Made by a program: the position numbers and the translations under genes
Assembly: GCA_029883045.1 (NCBI GenBank)
Contig: JAOUJU010000096.1
Coordinates: forward strand, 1 to 6,601
From: Rhodospirillaceae bacterium
GTDB taxonomy: Bacteria; Pseudomonadota; Alphaproteobacteria; Rhodospirillales; Magnetovibrionaceae
DNA length: 6,601 nt
Reading direction: 5' to 3'
Notes under the pieces: generated by a model
Database searches by the model: none
Told to the model about the DNA's origin: nothing
Seen by the model: only the letters and a program-made list of their open reading frames with translations
In this document: positions 1 to 5,570 of the stretch, piece by piece
Layout of the letters: each line of letters begins with the position of its first letter
Position numbering within the stretch: position 1 is the first letter of the stretch

Positions 1-778
1 TTTGGTCTAGGGCGCCATCTGGCGTTTCTTCGGTTGGTTGATCGGGCGTTGGCCCATCAATTTTCTGTCCTAAAAAATAAGCAGCGGTTCCGCCTATTAT
101 TCCGGTTAAAAGCAAGCTCCAGTCGCTGGAAAATAAAAACAGTAATGGGCCCAATACAGCGCCCAGCACAAGAGCAATAACCTTGCTCGGTTTTCTAAGA
201 TCAACCAAAAATAGTAATGTAAAATACAGCGGGTTTAAAAATACCAAACCAATCGAAACTGGGCGGGGCACCGCATCGGATAGAAAAAAACCAATGGCAG
301 TAAAAATTGGAGAAATGCACCACAGCAAGCCGCCATAGCCAAGCAGATATGAAAAACGATGTTCCGGTTTAAGATAAGGAATCCTGAGCATAACCCCCAT
401 CCAGGTGGTTACCGCAATTGCATTTGCAACTATGAAATAAACCCACGCGGGTATTCCCGGTTTTCGCACCATCGGCAACAACGAAACAACCATCGGGAAA
501 ATTCTGGCGTTTATCATGCCAATGGAAATTGCAATCGCTAGCAGTGGTGCACCGGCATTAAACATTTCCACTAACATTATCTGTCCGGGCAACGCCCATG
601 TGGTAAGGGTGGTTACAACCCCATGATGGATTGTCCATCCGGCGTCATAAACCATCGAGCCGAAACCGATAAAGCTTGCTGACATTATGGCAGCCGGAAC
701 CTTTGAGGCCTCGCGAACACCAAGCCACATTGCTTCGCGTTCGGTGTTACAATTAACTGGGGGGAGTGGTTTGGCCAT
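1..778 (-). CDS. azlC: AzlC-family branched-chain amino acid exporter subunit (3' end beyond the window)
   Basis: AzlC proteins are inner-membrane subunits that, usually with the small partner AzlD, export branched-chain or related amino acids. I translated this strand by hand: ATG at 778-776 opens 259 codons with no stop before the left edge. The N-terminus is short and polar, and residues about 12-45 (EREAMWLGVREASKVPAA, then a hydrophobic stretch) look like the family start. Residues 60-105 hold the best match: WALPGQ at 61-66, an AGAP turn near 75-78, and INARIFPM at 89-96 followed by LLPMVRKP, the conserved asparagine-arginine segment of AzlC. Further hydrophobic segments lie near 111-130, 147-165, 175-192, 200-217 and 221-237. 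After residue 240 the chain becomes polar and proline-rich (DGPTPDQPTEE), so most of the protein is visible. An azlD partner would lie to the left of the window. No convincing Shine-Dalgarno precedes the ATG. The rhodanese gene ends 69 bp upstream in the same direction with no hairpin between, so read-through is possible. The substrate cannot be read from sequence. Confidence 0.85.
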   Translation of the reverse strand, partial: MAKPLPPVNCNTEREAMWLGVREASKVPAAIMSASFIGFGSMVYDAGWTIHHGVVTTLTTWALPGQIMLVEMFNAGAPLLAIAISIGMINARIFPMVVSLLPMVRKPGIPAWVYFIVANAIAVTTWMGVMLRIPYLKPEHRFSYLLGYGGLLWCISPIFTAIGFFLSDAVPRPVSIGLVFLNPLYFTLLFLVDLRKPSKVIALVLGAVLGPLLFLFSSDWSLLLTGIIGGTAAYFLGQKIDGPTPDQPTEETPDGALDQ

Positions 779-847
779 TATAAAAAAATATCCGAGTAAT
801 AAGTGGTTTGAAATTACATTTTATTTTATATGCTAAATTTAAATGAT

Positions 848-1210
848 TTAAATAGTGTAGTCGAGCGCTTCAAATTTACCGCCTTGGGTTTGTAATCCAG
901 CTTTTTTCCAAGCATCAATCCCACCGCTTAATGTATATAGGTTATTAAAGCCAGAATCTTGCAATTGTTTTTGTGCTGCTAACGCACGTTTTCCGATTGC
1001 ACATAAAACAATAATTTTTACCCCTTCTATTGCCGGGAAATTATTAGGATCAAGAAATGAAAGCGGAAGCAAAACCGAACCCGGAATATTTTCAAAGTCA
1101 AATTCTGCTGCTTCACGTACATCTAACATTACGCCCGTCCGTTCAACCATCCATTTATTTGCAGTAATGGCATCGATTTCCGGCAGTAAAGATGGCGCAC
1201 TATTTTGCAT
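848..1210 (-). CDS. Single-domain rhodanese-like sulfurtransferase
   Basis: Rhodaneses carry a sulfane sulfur on an active-site cysteine as a persulfide and pass it to thiols or cyanide. With the ATG at 1210-1208 the protein has 120 residues, the normal size for a one-domain family member (GlpE/PspE-like). Visible motifs are LDVREAAEF (about 29-37), IPGSVLLP (42-49), the catalytic loop CAIGKR with Cys70, and LSGGIDAWKKAGL (94-106). The six-residue loop after the cysteine fits sulfur transfer rather than Cdc25-type phosphatase activity. No signal peptide or membrane segment is seen, so it is probably cytoplasmic. The reading frame extends upstream to a TTG at 1264-1262, giving 138 residues. 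I prefer the internal ATG because the extra 18 residues do not resemble the fold and their codons include a perfect 17-bp dyad that looks regulatory. A GAAGGG stretch about 11 bases before this ATG is a weak ribosome site. The physiological sulfur donor and acceptor are unknown. It may share a transcript with the azlC gene downstream. Confidence 0.85.
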   Translation of the reverse strand: MQNSAPSLLPEIDAITANKWMVERTGVMLDVREAAEFDFENIPGSVLLPLSFLDPNNFPAIEGVKIIVLCAIGKRALAAQKQLQDSGFNNLYTLSGGIDAWKKAGLQTQGGKFEALDYTI

Positions 1211-1233
1211 CGCTAGGCTGACCCTTCGGTTAT

Positions 1234-1250
1234 GGTTATCAATGATAACC
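1234..1250. promoter_or_regulatory. Perfect 17-bp dyad, candidate repressor operator of the rhodanese gene
   Basis: GGTTATCA and TGATAACC form perfect 8-bp inverted arms around one central base. The dyad ends 24 bp before the rhodanese ATG at 1210, where an operator would sit. On the minus strand it contains TATCAT, a 5/6 match to a -10 box, though no good -35 is found 16-18 bp before it. Some rhodaneses are controlled by sulfide- or persulfide-sensing ArsR-type repressors that bind palindromes. Whether this site belongs to such a protein cannot be told from the window. Confidence 0.45.
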
Positions 1251-1270
1251 CAATTCGCCCACAAAAATCC

Positions 1271-1299
1271 ATGACAGCAATTAACCTAGGCCCTATAAA
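1271..1299 (+). promoter_or_regulatory. Sigma-70-type promoter for the methyltransferase / DUF1445 unit
   Basis: ATGACA (1271-1276, 5/6 match to TTGACA) is separated by exactly 17 bp from TATAAA (1294-1299, 5/6 match to TATAAT). Transcription should start near 1305-1307, about 45 bases before the GTG/ATG of the methyltransferase, just ahead of a hairpin. This is the best promoter match I found in the window. It is also the only plausible one for the two plus-strand genes, which are just 16 bp apart. Confidence 0.6.
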
Positions 1300-1307
1300 C
1301 AATGCAA

Positions 1308-1336
1308 TGGGCTTAAACTAAGGAAGCCCAATTTTT
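1308..1336 (+). terminator. Terminator-like hairpin in the 5' leader of the methyltransferase transcript
   Basis: TGGGCTT (1308-1314) pairs perfectly with AAGCCCA (1324-1330) around a 9-base loop, and five T residues follow at 1332-1336. This has the form of a short intrinsic terminator on the plus strand. It begins within a few bases of the predicted transcription start and directly precedes the ribosome site AAGGGA (1337-1342). No plus-strand gene ends upstream. It could therefore be a 5' stabilising hairpin, an attenuator, or a weak terminator of stray plus-strand transcription. The structure is seen; its role is not. Confidence 0.4.
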
Positions 1337-1351
1337 AAGGGAATATATAGC

Positions 1352-2116
1352 GTGATGGTAAAATCATCATCAAATAGCAATAAGGTGCGCTGCCCAGTTT
1401 GTGAGGGCGGACAGGCATCGGCATTTGGCGAAAAAGATGGATACGGCTTTCTTAAATGTGATGGCTGCGGTTATATTTTTTGTCATCCACGCCCAAGCCA
1501 ACAGCAATTGGCAGAATTTTATGCAATGGGTGATGCCGGGGCGGGGATAACCGCGACAAGTTTTCCTAAGGTATCATCCAGAAAACGCCGCGGATTTTTT
1601 AATGCACTAAAACTGTTACCCCATTATTTTGCCCGCCGGGCATTGGATGTGGGGTGCGGTGGAGGGTTTGTGGTTGGTGCCATGAAAATGTTGGGCGCAC
1701 GTGAAGCCCACGGAATTGACATAAACCCCAATGCCACCAATTACGCTAAAGAACATTACCCAAACTGTTATTTTCATACCGGCTCGTTTGATGAGGTTAA
1801 GGAAATAGCCAGCGGATTTGATTTTATTTATTCATCAGAAGTAATTGAACATGTCGAAGATGTTGAACAATATGTTGGTTTTTTGAAAGGTGCGCTTAAG
1901 CCCGGTGGGGTGGTATTTTTAACCACGCCCGATATTGAATCCGATCAAGTACCGGAAGATAAAATCAGCTGGAATACTTTTAGCCCACCACAACATATTC
2001 AGTTTTTTTCTGAAAAAACCCTAACCATGTTAATGCGCCGTTTTGGGTTTTCCCCCATCAGGCGCGCATCTGATAGGGGCGGGGCTGGGATAAAGATGCT
2101 GTTCCGCCTTGATTAA
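1352..2116 (+). CDS. Class I SAM-dependent methyltransferase with N-terminal zinc ribbon
   Basis: This is a Methyltransf_23/Methyltransf_11-type enzyme of 254 residues that should transfer a methyl group from S-adenosylmethionine; the acceptor is unknown. Two cysteine pairs, CPVC (14-17) and CDGC (36-39), form a zinc ribbon, followed by HPRPS (45-49), the usual linker in this family. SAM-binding motif I is LDVGCGGG (98-105), and GIDINP (121-126) supplies the acidic ribose-binding end of strand 2. EVIEHVED (163-170) and LKPGGVVFLTTP (182-193) are motifs typical of the family. PPQHIQFFS (212-220) matches the PP-x-H-x-x-x-F-S signature of the C-terminal part. Relatives often modify sugars of lipopolysaccharide, O-antigen or other glycans, which is only suggestive here. 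The GTG at 1352 is directly followed by an ATG at 1355. AAGGGA at 1337-1342 gives a 9-base spacer to GTG and 12 to ATG, so GTG is slightly favoured. Only 16 bp separate it from the DUF1445 gene, so the two are probably co-transcribed. Confidence 0.85.
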   Translation: MMVKSSSNSNKVRCPVCEGGQASAFGEKDGYGFLKCDGCGYIFCHPRPSQQQLAEFYAMGDAGAGITATSFPKVSSRKRRGFFNALKLLPHYFARRALDVGCGGGFVVGAMKMLGAREAHGIDINPNATNYAKEHYPNCYFHTGSFDEVKEIASGFDFIYSSEVIEHVEDVEQYVGFLKGALKPGGVVFLTTPDIESDQVPEDKISWNTFSPPQHIQFFSEKTLTMLMRRFGFSPIRRASDRGGAGIKMLFRLD

Positions 2117-2132
2117 GTGGTAATATTATCGC

Positions 2133-2915
2133 ATGAGCACCACCATGACCCCATCAGAAATACGCCAGAAAATTCGCAAAGGTGGATTAAGCCAGCAAAC
2201 ATCGGGTATGGCTTACGGTTATGTGCAGGCCAACTTGGTGATATTGCCCCAAAGCATGGCAGATGATTTTAAAAAGTTTTGCGAGCTTAATCCAGCACCC
2301 TGCCCATTAATTGGTGTATCAAAACTAGGGGACGCAGCCTTGCCCGAACTGGGGGCTGATATTGATGTTCGTTTTGATGTTTCTGCTTACCGTGTTTTTA
2401 AAAATGGAAAATTTGACGAGGAAGTATCGGATATTTCCACATTGTGGCGCGATGATTTTGTTGCTTTTGCCCTTGGCTGTTCGTTTTCATTTGAAGAGGC
2501 GTTGATGGATGCGGGCCTTGGGGTGCGCCATATTGAACTGGGGCGTAATGTTCCCATGTACCGTAGCACAATTGATACGGCCCCTGCTGGCCCGTTTGGG
2601 GGAAAAATGGTTGTTTCAATGCGCCCCTTTTTACCCGAACAAGTAAAAAAAGTAGCCGAAATAACATCTAGGTTCCCCCGGGTTCACGGTGGCCCGGTAC
2701 ACGTTGGTGATCCGGCTAAAATTGGAATTGAAAATATTTTAAAACCAGATTTTGGCGATGAGCCACACATAAATGATGGCGAGATACCGATGTTTTGGGC
2801 TTGCGGGGTAACCCCGCAGGTCGCCATAGAAAACGCACGTCCAGAAATATGTATTACCCATAAACCCGGGCACATGCTTATTAGCGACCGTCGTAATTGT
2901 GAATTTATTGATTAA
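2133..2915 (+). CDS. DUF1445/UPF0317 family protein, putative D-glutamate cyclase or hydro-lyase
   Basis: The 260-residue protein is a full-length member of the DUF1445/UPF0317 (YcsI-like) family, often annotated as putative hydro-lyase. Pfam names the family after D-glutamate cyclase because it resembles part of mammalian DGLUCY, which converts D-glutamate to 5-oxo-D-proline. Family motifs run the whole length: YGYVQANLVILP (28-39), DFKKFCELNPAPCPLIGVS (45-63), DIDVRFDVSAYRVF (76-89), ALGCSFSFEEAL (113-124), RHIELGRNVPMYRS (132-145), GGKMVVSMRP (156-165), VHGGPVHVGDP (184-194), FWACGVTPQ (221-229) and ITHKPGHMLISD (241-252). Conserved Cys, His and Asp in these blocks are plausible catalytic or ligand residues, but the mechanism is not established. 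No signal peptide or membrane segment is visible. The start at 2133 lies 16 bp after the methyltransferase stop, with only a weak AAGTGG before it; a second ATG at 2145 is possible. Its stop lies three bases from the stop of the convergent murD2. Family assignment is confident; actual activity is inferred. Confidence 0.9.
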   Translation: MSTTMTPSEIRQKIRKGGLSQQTSGMAYGYVQANLVILPQSMADDFKKFCELNPAPCPLIGVSKLGDAALPELGADIDVRFDVSAYRVFKNGKFDEEVSDISTLWRDDFVAFALGCSFSFEEALMDAGLGVRHIELGRNVPMYRSTIDTAPAGPFGGKMVVSMRPFLPEQVKKVAEITSRFPRVHGGPVHVGDPAKIGIENILKPDFGDEPHINDGEIPMFWACGVTPQVAIENARPEICITHKPGHMLISDRRNCEFID

Positions 2916-2918
2916 TAA

Positions 2919-4244
2919 CTAAAGGCCACAAAGCGCACTAAACCGATCGCCCCGTTCGGTATAATCTTTGAAATGACCGAAACTGGGTGCTGCTGGGCTT
3001 AACAATACAATATCACCGATAGATGCAATTTGTTTTGCTTGATTAACCGCATTTTCCAGATTGGTGCATTCAATTATATTTGTTTCAGGCGAAATATCGC
3101 GCAATTGGCGCGCAATCAAGCTGCCATTATCAGGAACGGTCAAAACGGCTTTTACATTATTTTGGGCCAAGCCCTTGGCCAAAATTGTGTAATCAAGCCC
3201 ACGGTCTTGCCCGCCTAGAATAATTATTTTTTTTCTGTCTCCAAAAGATTTAAGTGCCGCCAATGCCGATTGCGGGGTGGTGGATATGCTGTCATTTACA
3301 AAAAGCACGCCATCTTTTTCGCCCAGCGGTTCAAGCCTATGCGGTAAGGGAACAAAATTCAAAATCGCTTTTTTTATTTCATCAACCTTATGTGAAAGAT
3401 CGCCCATAACAATTTCTACAACACACAATGCCGCAGCAATATTTGAAAGGTTGTGTTGGCCCAAAAGAGGGCTATCGTTTTTAGAAATAATTTCTAAATC
3501 ACCCCGATAAACCCCAGCATCATTTGCGCTGTATGACGTTGGCGAATTAAACCAAATTACATTTTCTAAATTGCCCAATCTTTTTTTAAGCTCGGCGCTG
3601 GTGGCATCAAGCACCGCAATAGGGTTGGGCAAAATAGTAAAAATACGCAATTTATCAGAATAATAATTTTCGGTATTGTGGTGCCATGGAATATGTTCAG
3701 GGTACAGGTTTAGCGCCACTGCTATATCAGGCGCCACTTCAAGATCGGCAATTTGATATGAAGAAAGCTCAATCACGGTTATTTCGGGTGGGCTTTCAAT
3801 TTCCATTAATGGTCGCCCGACGTTACCGCCAAGCTCTGCCTTTATGCCCATTTCGCAAAGAATATGATGAATAAGTTTTGCCGTGGTGCTTTTGCCCTTG
3901 GTTCCGGTAACTGCAATCGTTCGCGCACCATGGTTTTTTGCCAGCCATATATTTGTGGCCGAGGTAAAGTGCGTACCTGCTTTTTTTGCGGTATTAATTT
4001 CTGGGCGATACAGGCTGATACCGGGTGATTTAATTATTAAATCAAATTTTCCTTCGCCAATTGCATCTGTCCCAGCCGGGCCAAACAACACCGCACAATC
4101 TTTGGGGTAATCATCAAACTTATCATCGGAAATAATTGTTAGCTTGGCCCCAATAGCAGATTGTTTGATAAAATTATATGTAGCGCGCCCTTCACGGCCA
4201 TAACCCCAAATGGCGATGGATTTAGCCTCAACCAATTGTTTCAT
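2919..4244 (-). CDS. murD2: UDP-N-acetylmuramoyl-L-alanine--L-glutamate ligase (MurD2-type Mur ligase)
   Basis: This cytoplasmic Mur ligase of 441 residues adds glutamate to UDP-MurNAc-L-Ala with ATP hydrolysis. Because it is encoded next to MurL it is called as the L-Glu-specific MurD2 rather than standard MurD. Three domains are visible. The N-terminal nucleotide-sugar fold has WGYGREG (13-19) and KSPGISLYRPE (72-82). The central ATPase has TGTKGKST (113-120), ELSSYQ (159-164), the NLYPEHIPWH block (179-188) and SDKLR with Lys198 at the expected carbamoylated-lysine position, then GQHNLSNIAAA (262-272). The C-terminal domain has PHRLE (301-305), NDSISTTPQS (317-326), GGQDRGLDY (344-352) and LSPAAPSFGHFKDYTERG (415-432). 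Canonical E. coli MurD reads NDSKATN and has a Lys in the second of these segments; here Ile and Arg occur. The gene overlaps the end of murL by 17 bp, and its ribosome site lies inside murL, so translational coupling is likely. Standard D-Glu-using MurD is the alternative. Confidence 0.88.
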   Translation of the reverse strand: MKQLVEAKSIAIWGYGREGRATYNFIKQSAIGAKLTIISDDKFDDYPKDCAVLFGPAGTDAIGEGKFDLIIKSPGISLYRPEINTAKKAGTHFTSATNIWLAKNHGARTIAVTGTKGKSTTAKLIHHILCEMGIKAELGGNVGRPLMEIESPPEITVIELSSYQIADLEVAPDIAVALNLYPEHIPWHHNTENYYSDKLRIFTILPNPIAVLDATSAELKKRLGNLENVIWFNSPTSYSANDAGVYRGDLEIISKNDSPLLGQHNLSNIAAALCVVEIVMGDLSHKVDEIKKAILNFVPLPHRLEPLGEKDGVLFVNDSISTTPQSALAALKSFGDRKKIIILGGQDRGLDYTILAKGLAQNNVKAVLTVPDNGSLIARQLRDISPETNIIECTNLENAVNQAKQIASIGDIVLLSPAAPSFGHFKDYTERGDRFSALCGL

Positions 4245-5562
4245 CGAATGCCCCCTTAAAACGGGGTGGAATATTTTTTGTATTATCCGGGGTTAACATA
4301 GCGACAAAGGCTTTGTTCAATTCATCTGCGCCAGCGGCCATTTCAGCGCTAAGCGCTTTTATTATTGTTGTATCAGCCCATTCGGGCTTTGTAGCAATGG
4401 CGTTAAAGGCGGCGCCAGATTCAAGTATTTCACCAACACATTCCCACGGTTTGTGCCCTTTCAATCCTAACAGTTCACGAAAGCCGTCAATTTGCGATGC
4501 ATCATCTAACATGTCGTGGCTAAAAATATTTACAAGACGTTCTTTGTCCATAAACGGGGCTAACACCAAAAAAACAAATCGGCACTTGGGGCAATCACAA
4601 CACCAGCGTTTATCAACCATGGCGTCATTTATGCGGTATGATTTATTGCAAGATGTAAATACATCATCGTAACGATTTTCTGTCGAAAACAATTTTGCAA
4701 TATGCAATTCAGATAGCGGGCGTAAAAATGAAAAACAATCAATGCCGCTGGCAATACGGTTTTTAATAAATCCCGAAAGGGCATTTTCAAATTCTAATGA
4801 TTTGCTGAATTGGTGGTTTACTGTTCGCCCCTCCCATTCGGTGTTGCCTTCGTTGGCAGAGCGTTCATTGGAAAATGCAACCCCGTCATAACCATTCCAT
4901 ATTGCCGCTGCTACTAAAATCAGGCTGACAATGGCGGTAATGGGAACGTGGCCGTTAAGCGCGCCTTGTTCATTTAGTTTAAGTAACTGCTTGTCAATTT
5001 TGCGCTCAAAAAACATTGCATCGAGATCGCTATTATTTATGCACGAAACTATCGGCCCGGCGCGGTTAACCGCGCAAAGGGTTATGTTTTGTTTTGCCCG
5101 GCGCAATGCTTCAACCGTAACTAATGAATCCTTTCCCCCGCCTACCGGTACAAGAGTTTTGTTGCTGGGCGTAATGTTCACTGCAGTTGGGGTTTTTCCC
5201 CCACGGGGAAATTTTATTTTGTTTTTTAATTTTACTTGATTGCGAAAAGCAAATTCACCTAAACCGTTAAAATAAAGATTTTCAAAAAAATCTGCACTTG
5301 CATCATCCAGCGCGCCATCATTAATTTCTATTTGTTGTGGAATGTATGCTTTGTAGTAGCTAATGCCAGCCGCCATGTGTAGGGCACGAAAAGAATTTTC
5401 AAGTGCGGTTTGATCATCGCTTGAAAGTTTATGTTTGCTTGGGCCAAATATTATGGTTTCAGCAAAATCACAAACTCCGGGGTAAGAATAACCCAACGTT
5501 AATGTCCCTGTAACCGCATCAAAGCTGCGGTGTGTAAATATAAATTTTTCAGGTTTTTGCAT
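4228..5562 (-). CDS. murL: UDP-N-acetyl-alpha-D-muramoyl-L-alanyl-L-glutamate epimerase (MurL)
   Basis: MurL inverts the terminal L-Glu of UDP-MurNAc-L-Ala-L-Glu to D-Glu, consuming ATP and giving AMP and PPi; the activated intermediate explains its PP-loop fold. It replaces glutamate racemase in peptidoglycan precursor synthesis. From the ATG at 5562 the protein has 444 residues, about the size of the characterised Xanthomonas enzyme as I recall it. Visible parts are the N-terminal HRSFDAVTGTLTLGYSYPG region (11-29), the PP-loop VPVGGGKDSLVTVE (138-151), AVNRAGPI (164-171), SNERSANEGNTEWEG (231-245), a cysteine cluster WCCDCPKC (320-327, Cys321, 322, 324 and 327), and KPWECVGE (371-378). The frame also allows a TTG at 5574-5572 that overlaps the upstream TGA as TTGA, adding four residues. 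Neither start has a clear Shine-Dalgarno; ATG is preferred. It lies 8 bp after the DUF4392 gene (or 3 bp overlapping it) and overlaps murD2, so the three form an operon. The family is confident from the motifs and from murD2. Confidence 0.9.
   Translation of the reverse strand: MQKPEKFIFTHRSFDAVTGTLTLGYSYPGVCDFAETIIFGPSKHKLSSDDQTALENSFRALHMAAGISYYKAYIPQQIEINDGALDDASADFFENLYFNGLGEFAFRNQVKLKNKIKFPRGGKTPTAVNITPSNKTLVPVGGGKDSLVTVEALRRAKQNITLCAVNRAGPIVSCINNSDLDAMFFERKIDKQLLKLNEQGALNGHVPITAIVSLILVAAAIWNGYDGVAFSNERSANEGNTEWEGRTVNHQFSKSLEFENALSGFIKNRIASGIDCFSFLRPLSELHIAKLFSTENRYDDVFTSCNKSYRINDAMVDKRWCCDCPKCRFVFLVLAPFMDKERLVNIFSHDMLDDASQIDGFRELLGLKGHKPWECVGEILESGAAFNAIATKPEWADTTIIKALSAEMAAGADELNKAFVAMLTPDNTKNIPPRFKGAFDETIG
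4251..4257 (-). promoter_or_regulatory. Strong Shine-Dalgarno of murD2 inside the murL 3' end
   Basis: Read on the minus strand, AAGGGGG is followed by a 6-base spacer and the ATG at 4244-4242. It is the clearest ribosome site in the window and fixes the murD2 start. It is embedded in the last codons of murL, whose stop (4230-4228) lies beyond the murD2 start. Confidence 0.7.
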
Positions 5563-5570
5563 TTGTGTGT

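Noticed and set aside
359..541. Plus-strand open frame of 60 codons
   Set aside because: It is antisense to the azlC gene, resembles no family, and the minus strand reads as a continuous membrane protein throughout.
779..847. Possible terminator or promoter between the rhodanese and azlC
   Set aside because: The 69 bp are very AT-rich, but I see no stem with a T run and no convincing -35/-10 pair.
1211..1264. N-terminal extension of the rhodanese to a TTG start
   Set aside because: The 18 extra residues do not resemble rhodanese sequence and overlap the perfect dyad; ATG at 1210 gives a normal-sized protein.
4313..5239. Plus-strand open frames of about 100-120 codons opposite murL
   Set aside because: They are antisense shadows; murL carries family motifs across the same bases.
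4228..5562. Reading the PP-loop protein as a ThiI- or QueC-like enzyme
   Set aside because: Only the SGGxDS-like loop is shared; the rest matches MurL and the gene overlaps a Mur ligase gene, which fits MurL.
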